Assembly (NCBI GenBank): GCA_023457295.1
Contig: JAEWLZ010000125.1
Span: forward strand, 1-7,007
Origin: Cyanobacteria bacterium OH_PDB_112
GTDB taxonomy: Bacteria; Cyanobacteriota; Vampirovibrionia; Gastranaerophilales; CAJFVJ01
Direction: 5' to 3'
DNA: 7,007 nucleotides
Shown here: positions 1-6,580 of the stretch, piece by piece
Layout: each line of letters starts with the position of its first letter
Numbering within the stretch: the first letter of the stretch is position 1
Made by a program: the position numbers and the translations under genes
Notes under the pieces: model-generated
The model's database searches: none
What the model was told of the DNA's origin: nothing
The model's input: only the letters and a program-made list of their open reading frames with translations

Positions 1-855
1 CTCCCATGTAGTGCGGATTACGTCTTTGATTTTATCAAGATTATTGCCTGATGTAATTACCAAAATACTCGGACCTGCGCCTGAAAGTGCAACGCCGAGT
101 ACATTATCAAAATTTTTCAATTCTTCCATAACATCCGTAAGACCCGGCACAAACCTTATTCGATAAGGCTGGTGAAGCTTGTCTTCCATAGCTATTTTCA
201 TTAATTCTTGGTCCTGAGTATGAATGGCATGGATAAACATAGCCGCGCGACGAATATTAAAGACGGCATCTTCTCGCTCTATTTGGTCAGGAAGTACCGA
301 GCGGGAAATATTTGTCGAAAGTTCAAAATCAGGCACACAAAGCGTCAATTTCCAATCTTCCGGCCAGTCAATCTTGCAGTATTTTATGCTTCCGTCTTCC
401 TCAAGAGAAGAAATACAAAAACCACCCAAAAAAGCGGGAGTTATATTATCGGGGTGTCCTTCAACTTCATTCGCTATAGATAAAAGCGCATCCAAATCGG
501 CAGGCTTGCCAAGAAGTTCATTAGCCGCAATCAACGCTCCTACAATAACAGAGGCACTGCTTCCAAGACCTTTTGCTATCGGGATTGATGTATCAACCGT
601 TACTTTTATTGCACTCGGAACTTGTCCGACACAAGCATAAAGCTGTTCTATGGCACGAAAAATAATATTTGTATCATCAGCGGGCAGATGCAAATCCTGA
701 ATATCATCATCTTTTGAAATAAGCTCTATCTCAACACCGCCCAAAACGGTTTCTTCTACCGTAACTATATTATATAAAGGAAGCGCCATTCCGAAAGTAT
801 CAAATCCCGGACCTATATTTGCCGTTGTAGCAGGCACTTTTACTGAAATTTTCAT
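1..855 (-). CDS. thrB: Homoserine kinase (GHMP kinase family), C-terminus cut by window edge
   Basis: Cytoplasmic kinase that phosphorylates L-homoserine with ATP to give O-phosphohomoserine, the substrate of threonine synthase. The translation gives 285 residues with no stop before the left edge; ThrB is usually about 300-310 residues, so only the last 15-25 are missing. The N-terminal GHMP motif PATTANIGPGFDT is at residues 8-20. The ATP-binding glycine-rich loop PIAKGLGSSAS is at 92-102. The ThrB-type STNISRSVLP stretch is at 180-189, and the third GHMP motif GVALSGAGPS is at 254-263. All expected landmarks are intact. The ATG at 855 puts the conserved KVPAT at the very N-terminus, as usual for ThrB. 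It begins 3 bases after the M16 peptidase stop, with a weak GAAGA Shine-Dalgarno-like sequence (863-867) inside that gene's last codons, so it is probably coupled to it as the last visible gene of the operon. Mevalonate and other GHMP kinases are much less likely given the STxxSRxxLP stretch. Confidence 0.95.
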   Translation of the reverse strand, partial: MKISVKVPATTANIGPGFDTFGMALPLYNIVTVEETVLGGVEIELISKDDDIQDLHLPADDTNIIFRAIEQLYACVGQVPSAIKVTVDTSIPIAKGLGSSASVIVGALIAANELLGKPADLDALLSIANEVEGHPDNITPAFLGGFCISSLEEDGSIKYCKIDWPEDWKLTLCVPDFELSTNISRSVLPDQIEREDAVFNIRRAAMFIHAIHTQDQELMKIAMEDKLHQPYRIRFVPGLTDVMEELKNFDNVLGVALSGAGPSILVITSGNNLDKIKDVIRTTWE

Positions 856-858
856 AAA

Positions 859-3519
859 TTAATCTTCTATCGGTTCTACTATCGCAACCACCGATGGCTG
901 CTTAAAATATTTGTTTGCAGTTTTTATTATATCATCAGCAGAAACTGACTCAATAAGTTTTTCATATTTATCGGTAAAATTGTATCCTTTACTAAATAAT
1001 TCATAGCGCCCACGCTGATATGCTCGTTGTGAATTTGTTTCTTGCCCCAACGCCAAATACCCCACCAAACGCTGTTTTGCAAGATTAAGTTCATCTTGAG
1101 AAACCTGCTGGGTCATTAATTTATTTATTTCGTTTTTAAATTCTTTCTGTACAAGTTCTATATTTTTAGGGTTTGTACCGATATAAAGCAAAAAATAACT
1201 GTTATTGTAAAAGGTGGGATAAGAACATCCCACTTCATACGCAAGACCTTTTTTCTCTCTCATATCTATAAAAAGACGTGAAGACATGCCTCCTGACAAA
1301 ATAGAATTTATGACTTTTAAAGTTGCGAAATCTTTTTCGTCACGAAGTCCGCAAACTCTTTGCCCTGTCATTACCCATGCCGACTGAGTACGTTTTTTTG
1401 TCATCATTTTAGAATAGCTTTCCAGTGGAGCAAAAGGTGTTATGAATACTTTCATATCAACGGGTTTGCCTTTTCTTGCAACAAAATTGTCAAATTTTTT
1501 GCGAATATCACATACATCAACATTACCTGAAACCGAAACGACCATATTTTGAGGCGCAAAATAACTATAATAATAATTAGCGGCGTCAGCTCTGGTTATT
1601 TTGGGCATGGATGTTTTAACATCATTCATAGAAAATCCGTAAGGATTTTGAGGATAAATTTTGGATTTAAGCATATCAAGAGCTACTGTTTGCGGCTGAT
1701 CCTGCTGAAATTTTATTTCATCAAGAATATCTTTTTTAGCTTTATCCACTTCTTTATCAGGGAAGTTCGCATTATTTAAAATGTCACACAAAATTTCATA
1801 AGCTTTATCAAAATCAGCTTTTGTCGACTTAAGGCTGATTGACAAATACTCAGGATTAACACTTGGTGAAATAATTATTCCACTCTCTTCGAGTTTTTTA
1901 GAAATATCTTGAGCCGTAGCTGTTTTTGTTCCTTTGGTGAGGGTTTTGGCTAAAACATTACAAACTCCCGGTTTTGCCAAAAACTCACCGCCTTTTATAA
2001 AAATTTCAACAGCAACTATATCCGCGGCATCATTTTTTTCGATAATAAGCTGTGCACCGCCCGGAGTTGTATTTTTATAGACTCTTGGAGGCAAATTCAA
2101 AGGTAATTGTGTAGCGTCTTCGGGCTTGTAATTATACGTCAAAATTCCCGGAGCATAAGCTGCTGTATGAGTCGGAACAAATTCATCAGGTTTTGCACCT
2201 ATTTTCGACTTTTCAGGCAACAGCAAAGAAACCGCCATTTTATTAGGATCAAGATATTGATTAGCAACACGCAAAATATCTTTTTCTGTTATTTTTTTAA
2301 TTTCGTCAATATAAGTCGTATAATACTGCAAATCATTGCCTAAGGCCATATTGTAGCCGATTGAATTGGCAATATTTTCAACAGATTCATTAGAATATAT
2401 ATGGGCTCTTTCAAGAATATTTTTTGCTCTTTGAAGCTCCTCGGCATTTATTCCTTTACTCCTTATTTGACTTATTTGATGTATTATTTCATTTTCGACA
2501 GCCGAATAATTTTCGGAATTCAACCCTGCACTCACATAAAAAATACTGTCATCCCGCAAAGAATAATGTCCTGCATCAACATATGTGACAAGGTTTTTAT
2601 TTTCTTTAAGAGCTTTATATAAATAAGAAGTATTGCCTTGACCCAAAATAACTGAAAGTAAATCAAGCGCATAAGTGTCTTTTACATTTTTAAATTCACA
2701 ACCCTTAAATGCTACTTGAAGGTATGCTGTATTATATTTACCTCTTTGAATTTTAGTTTCTATAGTTGTAAGCTCAGACTCTCTCATATATTTATTTTTA
2801 GGTGTTAAAGATAAGCTTTTAGTTTTATCGCAAACAAAATATTGGTTCATAAGTGAAAGGGCTTTTTCTTTATCTATATTCCCTATTATTACGGTAACCA
2901 TATTTTCAGGGACGTACCATTTGTTATAAAAATCAAAAATCCCTTCTCGAGAAATATTTTTTATAACATCAGCAGAACCTATAACTTCACGCTTATAAGG
3001 ATGCTGCTTGAACAAGATAGAGTTTATATTTTGAAAAACAATACTGTTAGGATCATCTTTTGAACGAGAAATTTCTTCCAAAACAACCATACGTTCTCTA
3101 TCCATTTCATTTTGAGGGATTACAGGATTCAACAGCATATCTGACTGCAAATCAAGAGCAAGTGGTAAATCTTCTTTTTTAATTGTTATGTAAAAATGAG
3201 TAAAATCCTTACTGGTAGCGGCATTATAAATCGCTCCTTTACCATCGAGAATACGCTCAAAATCTCCTGCCTTATATTTACTTGAACCTTTAAAAAACAA
3301 GTGTTCCAAAAAATGCGCTGCACCAGTATTTTCATCAGTTTCATTTACAGAACCCGTTCTGACCCAAGTATCAACACAAACAAGTTTACTGTTTGGAACT
3401 TGCTGCAAAATCAATGTTTGACCATTTGAGAGCCTAAAAACTTCAGGCTCTGCCGCCAAAACAATCTGTGTGCATAAAAAGCACAAAACTAACAAACAAA
3501 AGACCTTGACCTTATTCAT
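859..3519 (-). CDS. Exported tandem-domain M16 (pitrilysin/insulinase-type) zinc metallopeptidase
   Basis: An 886-residue single chain with two successive M16 modules. The N-terminus has a lysine followed by a hydrophobic stretch (about residues 7-22) ending VLAAEPE, a likely signal peptidase I signal sequence, so the enzyme should act in the periplasm or be membrane-associated; there is no convincing lipobox. The zinc site is in the first module: inverted motif HFLEH at 69-73 (His69 and His73 ligands, Glu72 catalytic), with the distal ligand expected at Glu149 in VVLEEI, the family spacing. NAATSKDFTHFY at 98-110 is also typical. The second module (from about 480) has no HxxEH; the equivalent stretch reads NVLAKTLTKGT (521-531), so it is a degenerate half. 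The substrate-binding Arg/Tyr pair of M16 C-domains is present as REKKGLAY (Arg754, Tyr761). Length fits fused M16 peptidases. The substrate cannot be read from sequence. It starts 2 bases after purB, with GAGGAA (3525-3530) as ribosome site inside purB's final two codons. The family is certain; the physiological role is unknown. Confidence 0.93.
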   Translation of the reverse strand: MNKVKVFCLLVLCFLCTQIVLAAEPEVFRLSNGQTLILQQVPNSKLVCVDTWVRTGSVNETDENTGAAHFLEHLFFKGSSKYKAGDFERILDGKGAIYNAATSKDFTHFYITIKKEDLPLALDLQSDMLLNPVIPQNEMDRERMVVLEEISRSKDDPNSIVFQNINSILFKQHPYKREVIGSADVIKNISREGIFDFYNKWYVPENMVTVIIGNIDKEKALSLMNQYFVCDKTKSLSLTPKNKYMRESELTTIETKIQRGKYNTAYLQVAFKGCEFKNVKDTYALDLLSVILGQGNTSYLYKALKENKNLVTYVDAGHYSLRDDSIFYVSAGLNSENYSAVENEIIHQISQIRSKGINAEELQRAKNILERAHIYSNESVENIANSIGYNMALGNDLQYYTTYIDEIKKITEKDILRVANQYLDPNKMAVSLLLPEKSKIGAKPDEFVPTHTAAYAPGILTYNYKPEDATQLPLNLPPRVYKNTTPGGAQLIIEKNDAADIVAVEIFIKGGEFLAKPGVCNVLAKTLTKGTKTATAQDISKKLEESGIIISPSVNPEYLSISLKSTKADFDKAYEILCDILNNANFPDKEVDKAKKDILDEIKFQQDQPQTVALDMLKSKIYPQNPYGFSMNDVKTSMPKITRADAANYYYSYFAPQNMVVSVSGNVDVCDIRKKFDNFVARKGKPVDMKVFITPFAPLESYSKMMTKKRTQSAWVMTGQRVCGLRDEKDFATLKVINSILSGGMSSRLFIDMREKKGLAYEVGCSYPTFYNNSYFLLYIGTNPKNIELVQKEFKNEINKLMTQQVSQDELNLAKQRLVGYLALGQETNSQRAYQRGRYELFSKGYNFTDKYEKLIESVSADDIIKTANKYFKQPSVVAIVEPIED

Positions 3520-3521
3520 AA

Positions 3522-4817
3522 TTATTCCTCAAAACGTTTGTAAATTTCTTCTATATTACTAAGATAGTACTCCGTGTCAAAACAACTTTCAATTTCTTCC
3601 GTGTTCAAAACTTTTAGCACATCCTCATCAGACAATAAATTAGCCTTAAAATCTCCACCCGGGCAATTCCATGCCAAGTGGGCATTTTTTTGGACAATCT
3701 TATAAGCATCCTCTCTTGATAACCCCTTGTCGCACAATGCTAAAAGTACTCTCTGGGAGAAAACGACCCCGCCGTATAGATTTGCATTACGAAGCATATT
3801 TTCTTCATGAATAACAAGATTTTCAATAACTGACGCAAAACGATTCAGCATATAATCAAGTAAAATTGTACTGTCGGGGAAAATTATCCTTTCAGCCGAG
3901 CTGTGCGAGATATCTCTTTCATGCCATAACGAGACATTCTCAAGTGCCGCAATTGAATTTGCCCTTACCACACGCGCAAGTCCCGATAGGTTCTCGGCAC
4001 TAATGGGGTTTTTTTTGTGAGGCATGGCTGATGAGCCCTTTTGCCCCTGTGCAAAACCTTCTTCAACTTCCAATACTTCCGTTCTCTGAAGATGTCTGAG
4101 TTCGATGGCGCACTGTTCTATGCAAGTTGCAACAAGCGCGAGGGTTTGCAGATAATTCGCGTGATAATCTCTGGCAATCACCTGAGTTGAAATCTTTGCT
4201 GGAACAATCCCCAATTCTTCGCAAACAAGTTTTTCGATTTCAGGCGAAATATTACTGTAAGTACCGACAGGTCCTGAAATCTGACCTACCGCTATTTCTT
4301 TTGCCGAAGCCTTAAATCTTTTAAAATTACGCTCAAAAATATCAAGCCAGGAAAGCATTTTTACACCAAAAGTCATAGGTTCTGCGTGAATCCCGTGCGA
4401 ACGTCCAATACAGACTGTGTCTTTATGTTTTGCGGCAAGTTTTTTTATAGCCGAAATCACTTTTTCAAAGTCTTTTTCAAGAATTTTGTTCATTTCTTTA
4501 ATCTGCAAAGCAAGTGCCGTATCAATCACATCGGAGCTTGTAAGCCCCACATGCACATAGCGCGAAGCTTCACCGATATTTTCGCCGACACAAGTCAAAA
4601 ATGCGATTACATCATGTTTTACTTCAGCTTCAATTTCTTCTATGCGGTCTAATGAAAAATCTGCCTTTTCCTCAATTTGCGCCATAGCATCAGAAGGGAT
4701 TTGACCCAACTTGTGATACGCATGACATACTGCAAGCTCCACATCCAGATATGTCTGAAACTTATAGTCCAAAGACCATATACGTCCCGCTTCTTCCCGA
4801 GTGTAACGATCTATCAT
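3522..4817 (-). CDS. purB: Adenylosuccinate lyase
   Basis: A cytoplasmic homotetrameric enzyme of the fumarase/aspartase superfamily. It performs two fumarate-releasing steps of purine synthesis: SAICAR to AICAR, and adenylosuccinate to AMP. The 431-residue length is normal. The N-terminal MIDRYTREEAGRIWS is typical of PurB. The three conserved superfamily regions are all visible: KHDVIAF at 67-73 (His68), TSSD at 93-96 with the catalytic-type His141 in GRSHGIHAEP, and the flexible signature loop GSSAMPHKKNP at 261-271 carrying the catalytic serine (Ser262 or Ser263). No key residue is missing. The gene starts 12 bases after the LeuA-type gene, whose stop codon overlaps the AAGGAA ribosome site (4825-4830, 7 bases before the ATG), and ends 2 bases before the M16 start. 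No separate promoter is obvious, so co-transcription is likely. Other superfamily members (argininosuccinate lyase, fumarase) are excluded by the overall PurB pattern. Confidence 0.97.
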   Translation of the reverse strand: MIDRYTREEAGRIWSLDYKFQTYLDVELAVCHAYHKLGQIPSDAMAQIEEKADFSLDRIEEIEAEVKHDVIAFLTCVGENIGEASRYVHVGLTSSDVIDTALALQIKEMNKILEKDFEKVISAIKKLAAKHKDTVCIGRSHGIHAEPMTFGVKMLSWLDIFERNFKRFKASAKEIAVGQISGPVGTYSNISPEIEKLVCEELGIVPAKISTQVIARDYHANYLQTLALVATCIEQCAIELRHLQRTEVLEVEEGFAQGQKGSSAMPHKKNPISAENLSGLARVVRANSIAALENVSLWHERDISHSSAERIIFPDSTILLDYMLNRFASVIENLVIHEENMLRNANLYGGVVFSQRVLLALCDKGLSREDAYKIVQKNAHLAWNCPGGDFKANLLSDEDVLKVLNTEEIESCFDTEYYLSNIEEIYKRFEE

Positions 4818-4829
4818 AATGCCGTTCCT

Positions 4830-6341
4830 TTATTTATTGAGTAAATTTAAACCGTTAAAAATAGCTTTTACGTTTGCCCTTGCCGTACTTGTGTCCATAG
4901 CGCGCGCCACGATTGCTTTTTCCTGGTTATCACCAAAGTGGATAACGCTCATAGCATCGGCTTTTACGCCTTTATCTTCATTTAAAGCAACCTGCTCATA
5001 ATGGACAAGCTTTAGAGGAAATCCGGCTTTTGAAAGCGCATCAAGACACGCATCAAGAGTTCCTTCTCCTGTTCCTATAAGGTCATAATCTTTATCATTA
5101 TACATAAATTCCAAATTATATTTATGTCCGTCAATCTGCTTGAAGTCAATAAGCTCAAATGCGCCTTTAACACTGCAAATATTTTCAAAATACAATTCAA
5201 GAAGCTTCTCTTGTGAAAGCTCTCCGATTTTTTCGGCAACAGATTTCGCAACAGGGGCAAGACGTACAGCTTCCTGCATAGTGATTTTGAACTGCGTAGA
5301 ATTTAAAATCTCATAAATAGCAGTCTTGCCTGATTGACTTGTAAATCCGAGCTTTTCATCCTCATTACGCCCTATAAGAACAGGCTCAAATGCACGATAT
5401 GCACCTTTTTTAAGATGTTTTGTTTTGGCGGCTCCGTCTTGGTGGATTCCGCTTCTGTGCGCAAGTGCATCCGACCCCACAAGAGGAGCTTTTTCCCATA
5501 TAGGGACATTTGACATTTCTGCCACACGAAGGGATGTGGAATAAATTTTTGACATATTTAAAGGAACATCAACATCAGAATTGTGCAATACAACCGCTAC
5601 TTCATACATATTTGTATTCCCAGAGCGTTCTCCTAAGCCGTTCAAACTGCACTCAAGCTGTTCAGCACCCGCAAAAAAGCTCTCAACAGTCGTTGCTGTC
5701 GCCATTCCAAGGTCATTATGGCAATGCACCGCAATAACAACATCTTCCGGCAAAGCATTTCTCATTTTTTCGACCATTTTTATAAAGTCCATAGGACGGA
5801 AACGTTCCACGGTATTCGGAAGATTAATCACCTTTGCACCCGCTTTTACTACTTCTTGAGTGGCATAAATTACCTCATCAAGATTTTCGCGGCAATCCCC
5901 AAAATGTTCAATAGAAAACTGCACCTCACCATATTCAGGCAAAAGCGATTTTGCGTAAGAAACAGCATCCGCAGCGATTTTTTGCACCTCAATAAGTGGT
6001 TTATTCAAAACATGCTCAAGCCCCAGAGGATTCATCGCAATAAATGTGTGAATACGAGGTTTTGCGGCATCTTTTACTGCCTGAGCAGCTTTTTCGATAT
6101 CATATTTTACAGCACGCGCAAGACTTGATACCACAACATTTTCAGGGGCTAAATCCGCAAGATGTTTCACAGCATCAAAGTCCATATCACTTGCGCCTGC
6201 AAAACCTACCTCAATCCCCTGAACACCTAATTTCAGCAGTCGTTTAAAGATGATTTCTTTTTCTTCTGTATTCCACGGTTTTTTTAAAGCCTGATTGCCG
6301 TCGCGAAGCGTGACATCATAAAAAAACGGTTTTCTGTTCAT
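4830..6341 (-). CDS. leuA: LeuA-family acyltransferase, probable 2-isopropylmalate synthase with regulatory domain
   Basis: Probably condenses acetyl-CoA with 2-oxoisovalerate, the first committed step of leucine synthesis. The 503-residue protein begins with an HMGL-like TIM barrel: TLRDGNQAL at 11-19 (Arg13 and metal ligand Asp14), HCHNDLG at 206-212 (metal ligands His206, His208), NGLGERSGN at 234-242 (Asn242) and HRSGIHQDG at 295-303. The C-terminal part, about 380-503, resembles the LeuA dimer/allosteric domain, including GTGEGTLDACLDAL at 423-436; this suggests leucine feedback inhibition, which is inference. The GNQAL version of the first motif is typical of the actinobacterial/fungal (type 2) LeuA, whereas GIHQDG is typical of the type 1 enzyme, and the chain is shorter than most type 2 enzymes. 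Citramalate or homocitrate synthase activity cannot be ruled out. The start is supported by a strong AGAAGGTGA ribosome site (6345-6353). It is the first gene of the minus-strand operon. The family is sure, the exact substrate likely. Confidence 0.85.
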   Translation of the reverse strand: MNRKPFFYDVTLRDGNQALKKPWNTEEKEIIFKRLLKLGVQGIEVGFAGASDMDFDAVKHLADLAPENVVVSSLARAVKYDIEKAAQAVKDAAKPRIHTFIAMNPLGLEHVLNKPLIEVQKIAADAVSYAKSLLPEYGEVQFSIEHFGDCRENLDEVIYATQEVVKAGAKVINLPNTVERFRPMDFIKMVEKMRNALPEDVVIAVHCHNDLGMATATTVESFFAGAEQLECSLNGLGERSGNTNMYEVAVVLHNSDVDVPLNMSKIYSTSLRVAEMSNVPIWEKAPLVGSDALAHRSGIHQDGAAKTKHLKKGAYRAFEPVLIGRNEDEKLGFTSQSGKTAIYEILNSTQFKITMQEAVRLAPVAKSVAEKIGELSQEKLLELYFENICSVKGAFELIDFKQIDGHKYNLEFMYNDKDYDLIGTGEGTLDACLDALSKAGFPLKLVHYEQVALNEDKGVKADAMSVIHFGDNQEKAIVARAMDTSTARANVKAIFNGLNLLNK

Positions 6342-6344
6342 ATT

Positions 6345-6353
6345 TCACCTTCT
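6345..6353 (-). promoter_or_regulatory. Strong Shine-Dalgarno sequence of the LeuA-type gene
   Basis: On the minus strand this reads AGAAGGTGA, with the AAGG core 6 bases from the ATG at 6341. It is the best ribosome binding site in the window and fixes the start of the first operon gene. There is no room for a long leucine attenuator between it and the nearest promoter-like sequence, and no leucine-rich leader peptide is visible upstream. Confidence 0.8.
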
Positions 6354-6372
6354 AATAAACTGCTACGACAAA

Positions 6373-6383
6373 ATTTTACTATA
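6373..6383 (-). promoter_or_regulatory. Possible -10 region of the minus-strand operon
   Basis: The minus strand reads TATAGTAAAAT, offering two overlapping -10-like hexamers (TATAGT at 6378-6383 and TAAAAT at 6373-6378) about 30-40 bases upstream of the LeuA-type start. No good -35 hexamer is found at 16-18 bases upstream, so this is a weak prediction based on composition and position in an AT-rich region. If right, the mRNA leader is only about 25-35 nt. Confidence 0.3.
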
Positions 6384-6421
6384 AACAAGCAAAATTGGCG
6401 AACAGCTATTATTTAAAGGAT

Positions 6422-6440
6422 GAAACGCTTTAAGCTTTTC
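6422..6440. repeat. 19-bp imperfect palindrome in the divergent spacer, possible operator
   Basis: Arms GAAACGCTT and AAGCTTTTC flank a single central T. Eight of nine positions pair; the exception is 6426 against 6436. It lies roughly midway between the LeuA-type start (6341) and tilS (6581), upstream of promoter-like sequences on both strands, which is where a regulator controlling divergent genes would bind. It has no following T-run on the minus strand, so it does not look like a terminator there. The regulator is unknown and chance occurrence in AT-rich DNA is possible. Confidence 0.35.
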
Positions 6441-6463
6441 AAAAAAGACTATTTTTAGTACCC

Positions 6464-6469
6464 TATAAT
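6464..6469 (+). promoter_or_regulatory. Perfect TATAAT -10 hexamer, plus strand
   Basis: TATAAT matches the sigma-70 -10 consensus exactly and would place a transcription start near 6476, about 105 bases before tilS. The sequence 16-18 bases upstream is an A-run with no recognisable -35, so the promoter would be weak, activator-dependent or reliant on an UP-like A/T tract. The 19-bp palindrome ends 23 bases upstream, a sensible place for a regulator. Confidence 0.4.
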
Positions 6470-6527
6470 GTCCGGTTTCAAATGAACCCAATCTCTTACC
6501 AAGATTAGTCACACTTCTGCGGTCGCA

Positions 6528-6565
6528 TCCGAAAAAGCCTCAAATTTGTAAAATTCGGACTTTTT
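6528..6565 (+). terminator. Candidate intrinsic terminator or attenuator upstream of tilS
   Basis: The perfect 6-base inverted repeat TCCGAA (6528-6533) / TTCGGA (6554-6559) is followed by C and five T residues (6561-6565). The 20-nt loop makes the stem modest. A competing pairing is possible between CCGAAAAAG (6529-6537) and CTTTTTCCG (6560-6568), with one mismatch, which would occupy the same left arm and the T-run. This could end a short transcript of about 90 nt from the TATAAT promoter, or attenuate tilS. It may equally be fortuitous. Confidence 0.3.
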
Positions 6566-6574
6566 CCGTATGCT
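6546..6574 (+). promoter_or_regulatory. Promoter-like pair placed to give a leaderless tilS mRNA
   Basis: TTGTAA (6546-6551) and TATGCT (6569-6574) each match four of six sigma-70 consensus positions and are separated by exactly 17 bases. A start 7 bases after the -10 would fall on 6581, the A of the tilS ATG. This agrees with the lack of any Shine-Dalgarno sequence before tilS. The two hexamers are individually weak, so the call is tentative. Confidence 0.3.
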
Positions 6575-6580
6575 CATATT

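Noticed and set aside
224..640. 138-codon open frame on the plus strand, opposite thrB
   Set aside because: It is antisense to a gene with all GHMP kinase motifs, its translation has no recognisable domain, and it has no convincing ribosome site. It is a shadow of the codon pattern of thrB.
5718..6128. 136-codon open frame on the plus strand, opposite the LeuA-type gene
   Set aside because: It lies wholly inside the catalytic barrel coding region on the other strand, has no family features, and overlaps other spurious plus-strand frames.
6342..6440. Leucine attenuator or T-box leader upstream of the LeuA-type gene
   Set aside because: There is no ATG-initiated leader peptide with leucine codons on the minus strand, no terminator hairpin with a T-run, and no T-box motif in this short leader.
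6420..6458. 12-codon frame encoding a basic peptide (MKRFKLFKKDYF) with AAAGG directly before the ATG
   Set aside because: The purine run abuts the ATG, too close to act as a Shine-Dalgarno site, and the frame overlaps the palindrome. There is no leader-peptide logic such as repeated regulatory codons, so chance is the simplest explanation.
6471..6490. TTTCAAAT resembling a tRNA T-loop
   Set aside because: The flanking bases do not form the required 5-bp T-stem, and no anticodon or acceptor arms are found around it.
6482..6508. 8-codon frame (MNPISYQD) upstream of tilS and in the same frame
   Set aside because: It has no ribosome site and no informative codon run. It ends 72 bases before tilS, and any role as an upstream ORF would be speculation.
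6470..6560. GTCCG (6470-6474) and CGGAC (6556-6560) as an end-to-end closing stem of a structured RNA
   Set aside because: The left arm falls before the transcription start predicted from the TATAAT box, so it would not be in the RNA. A 5-base match at this distance is easily chance.
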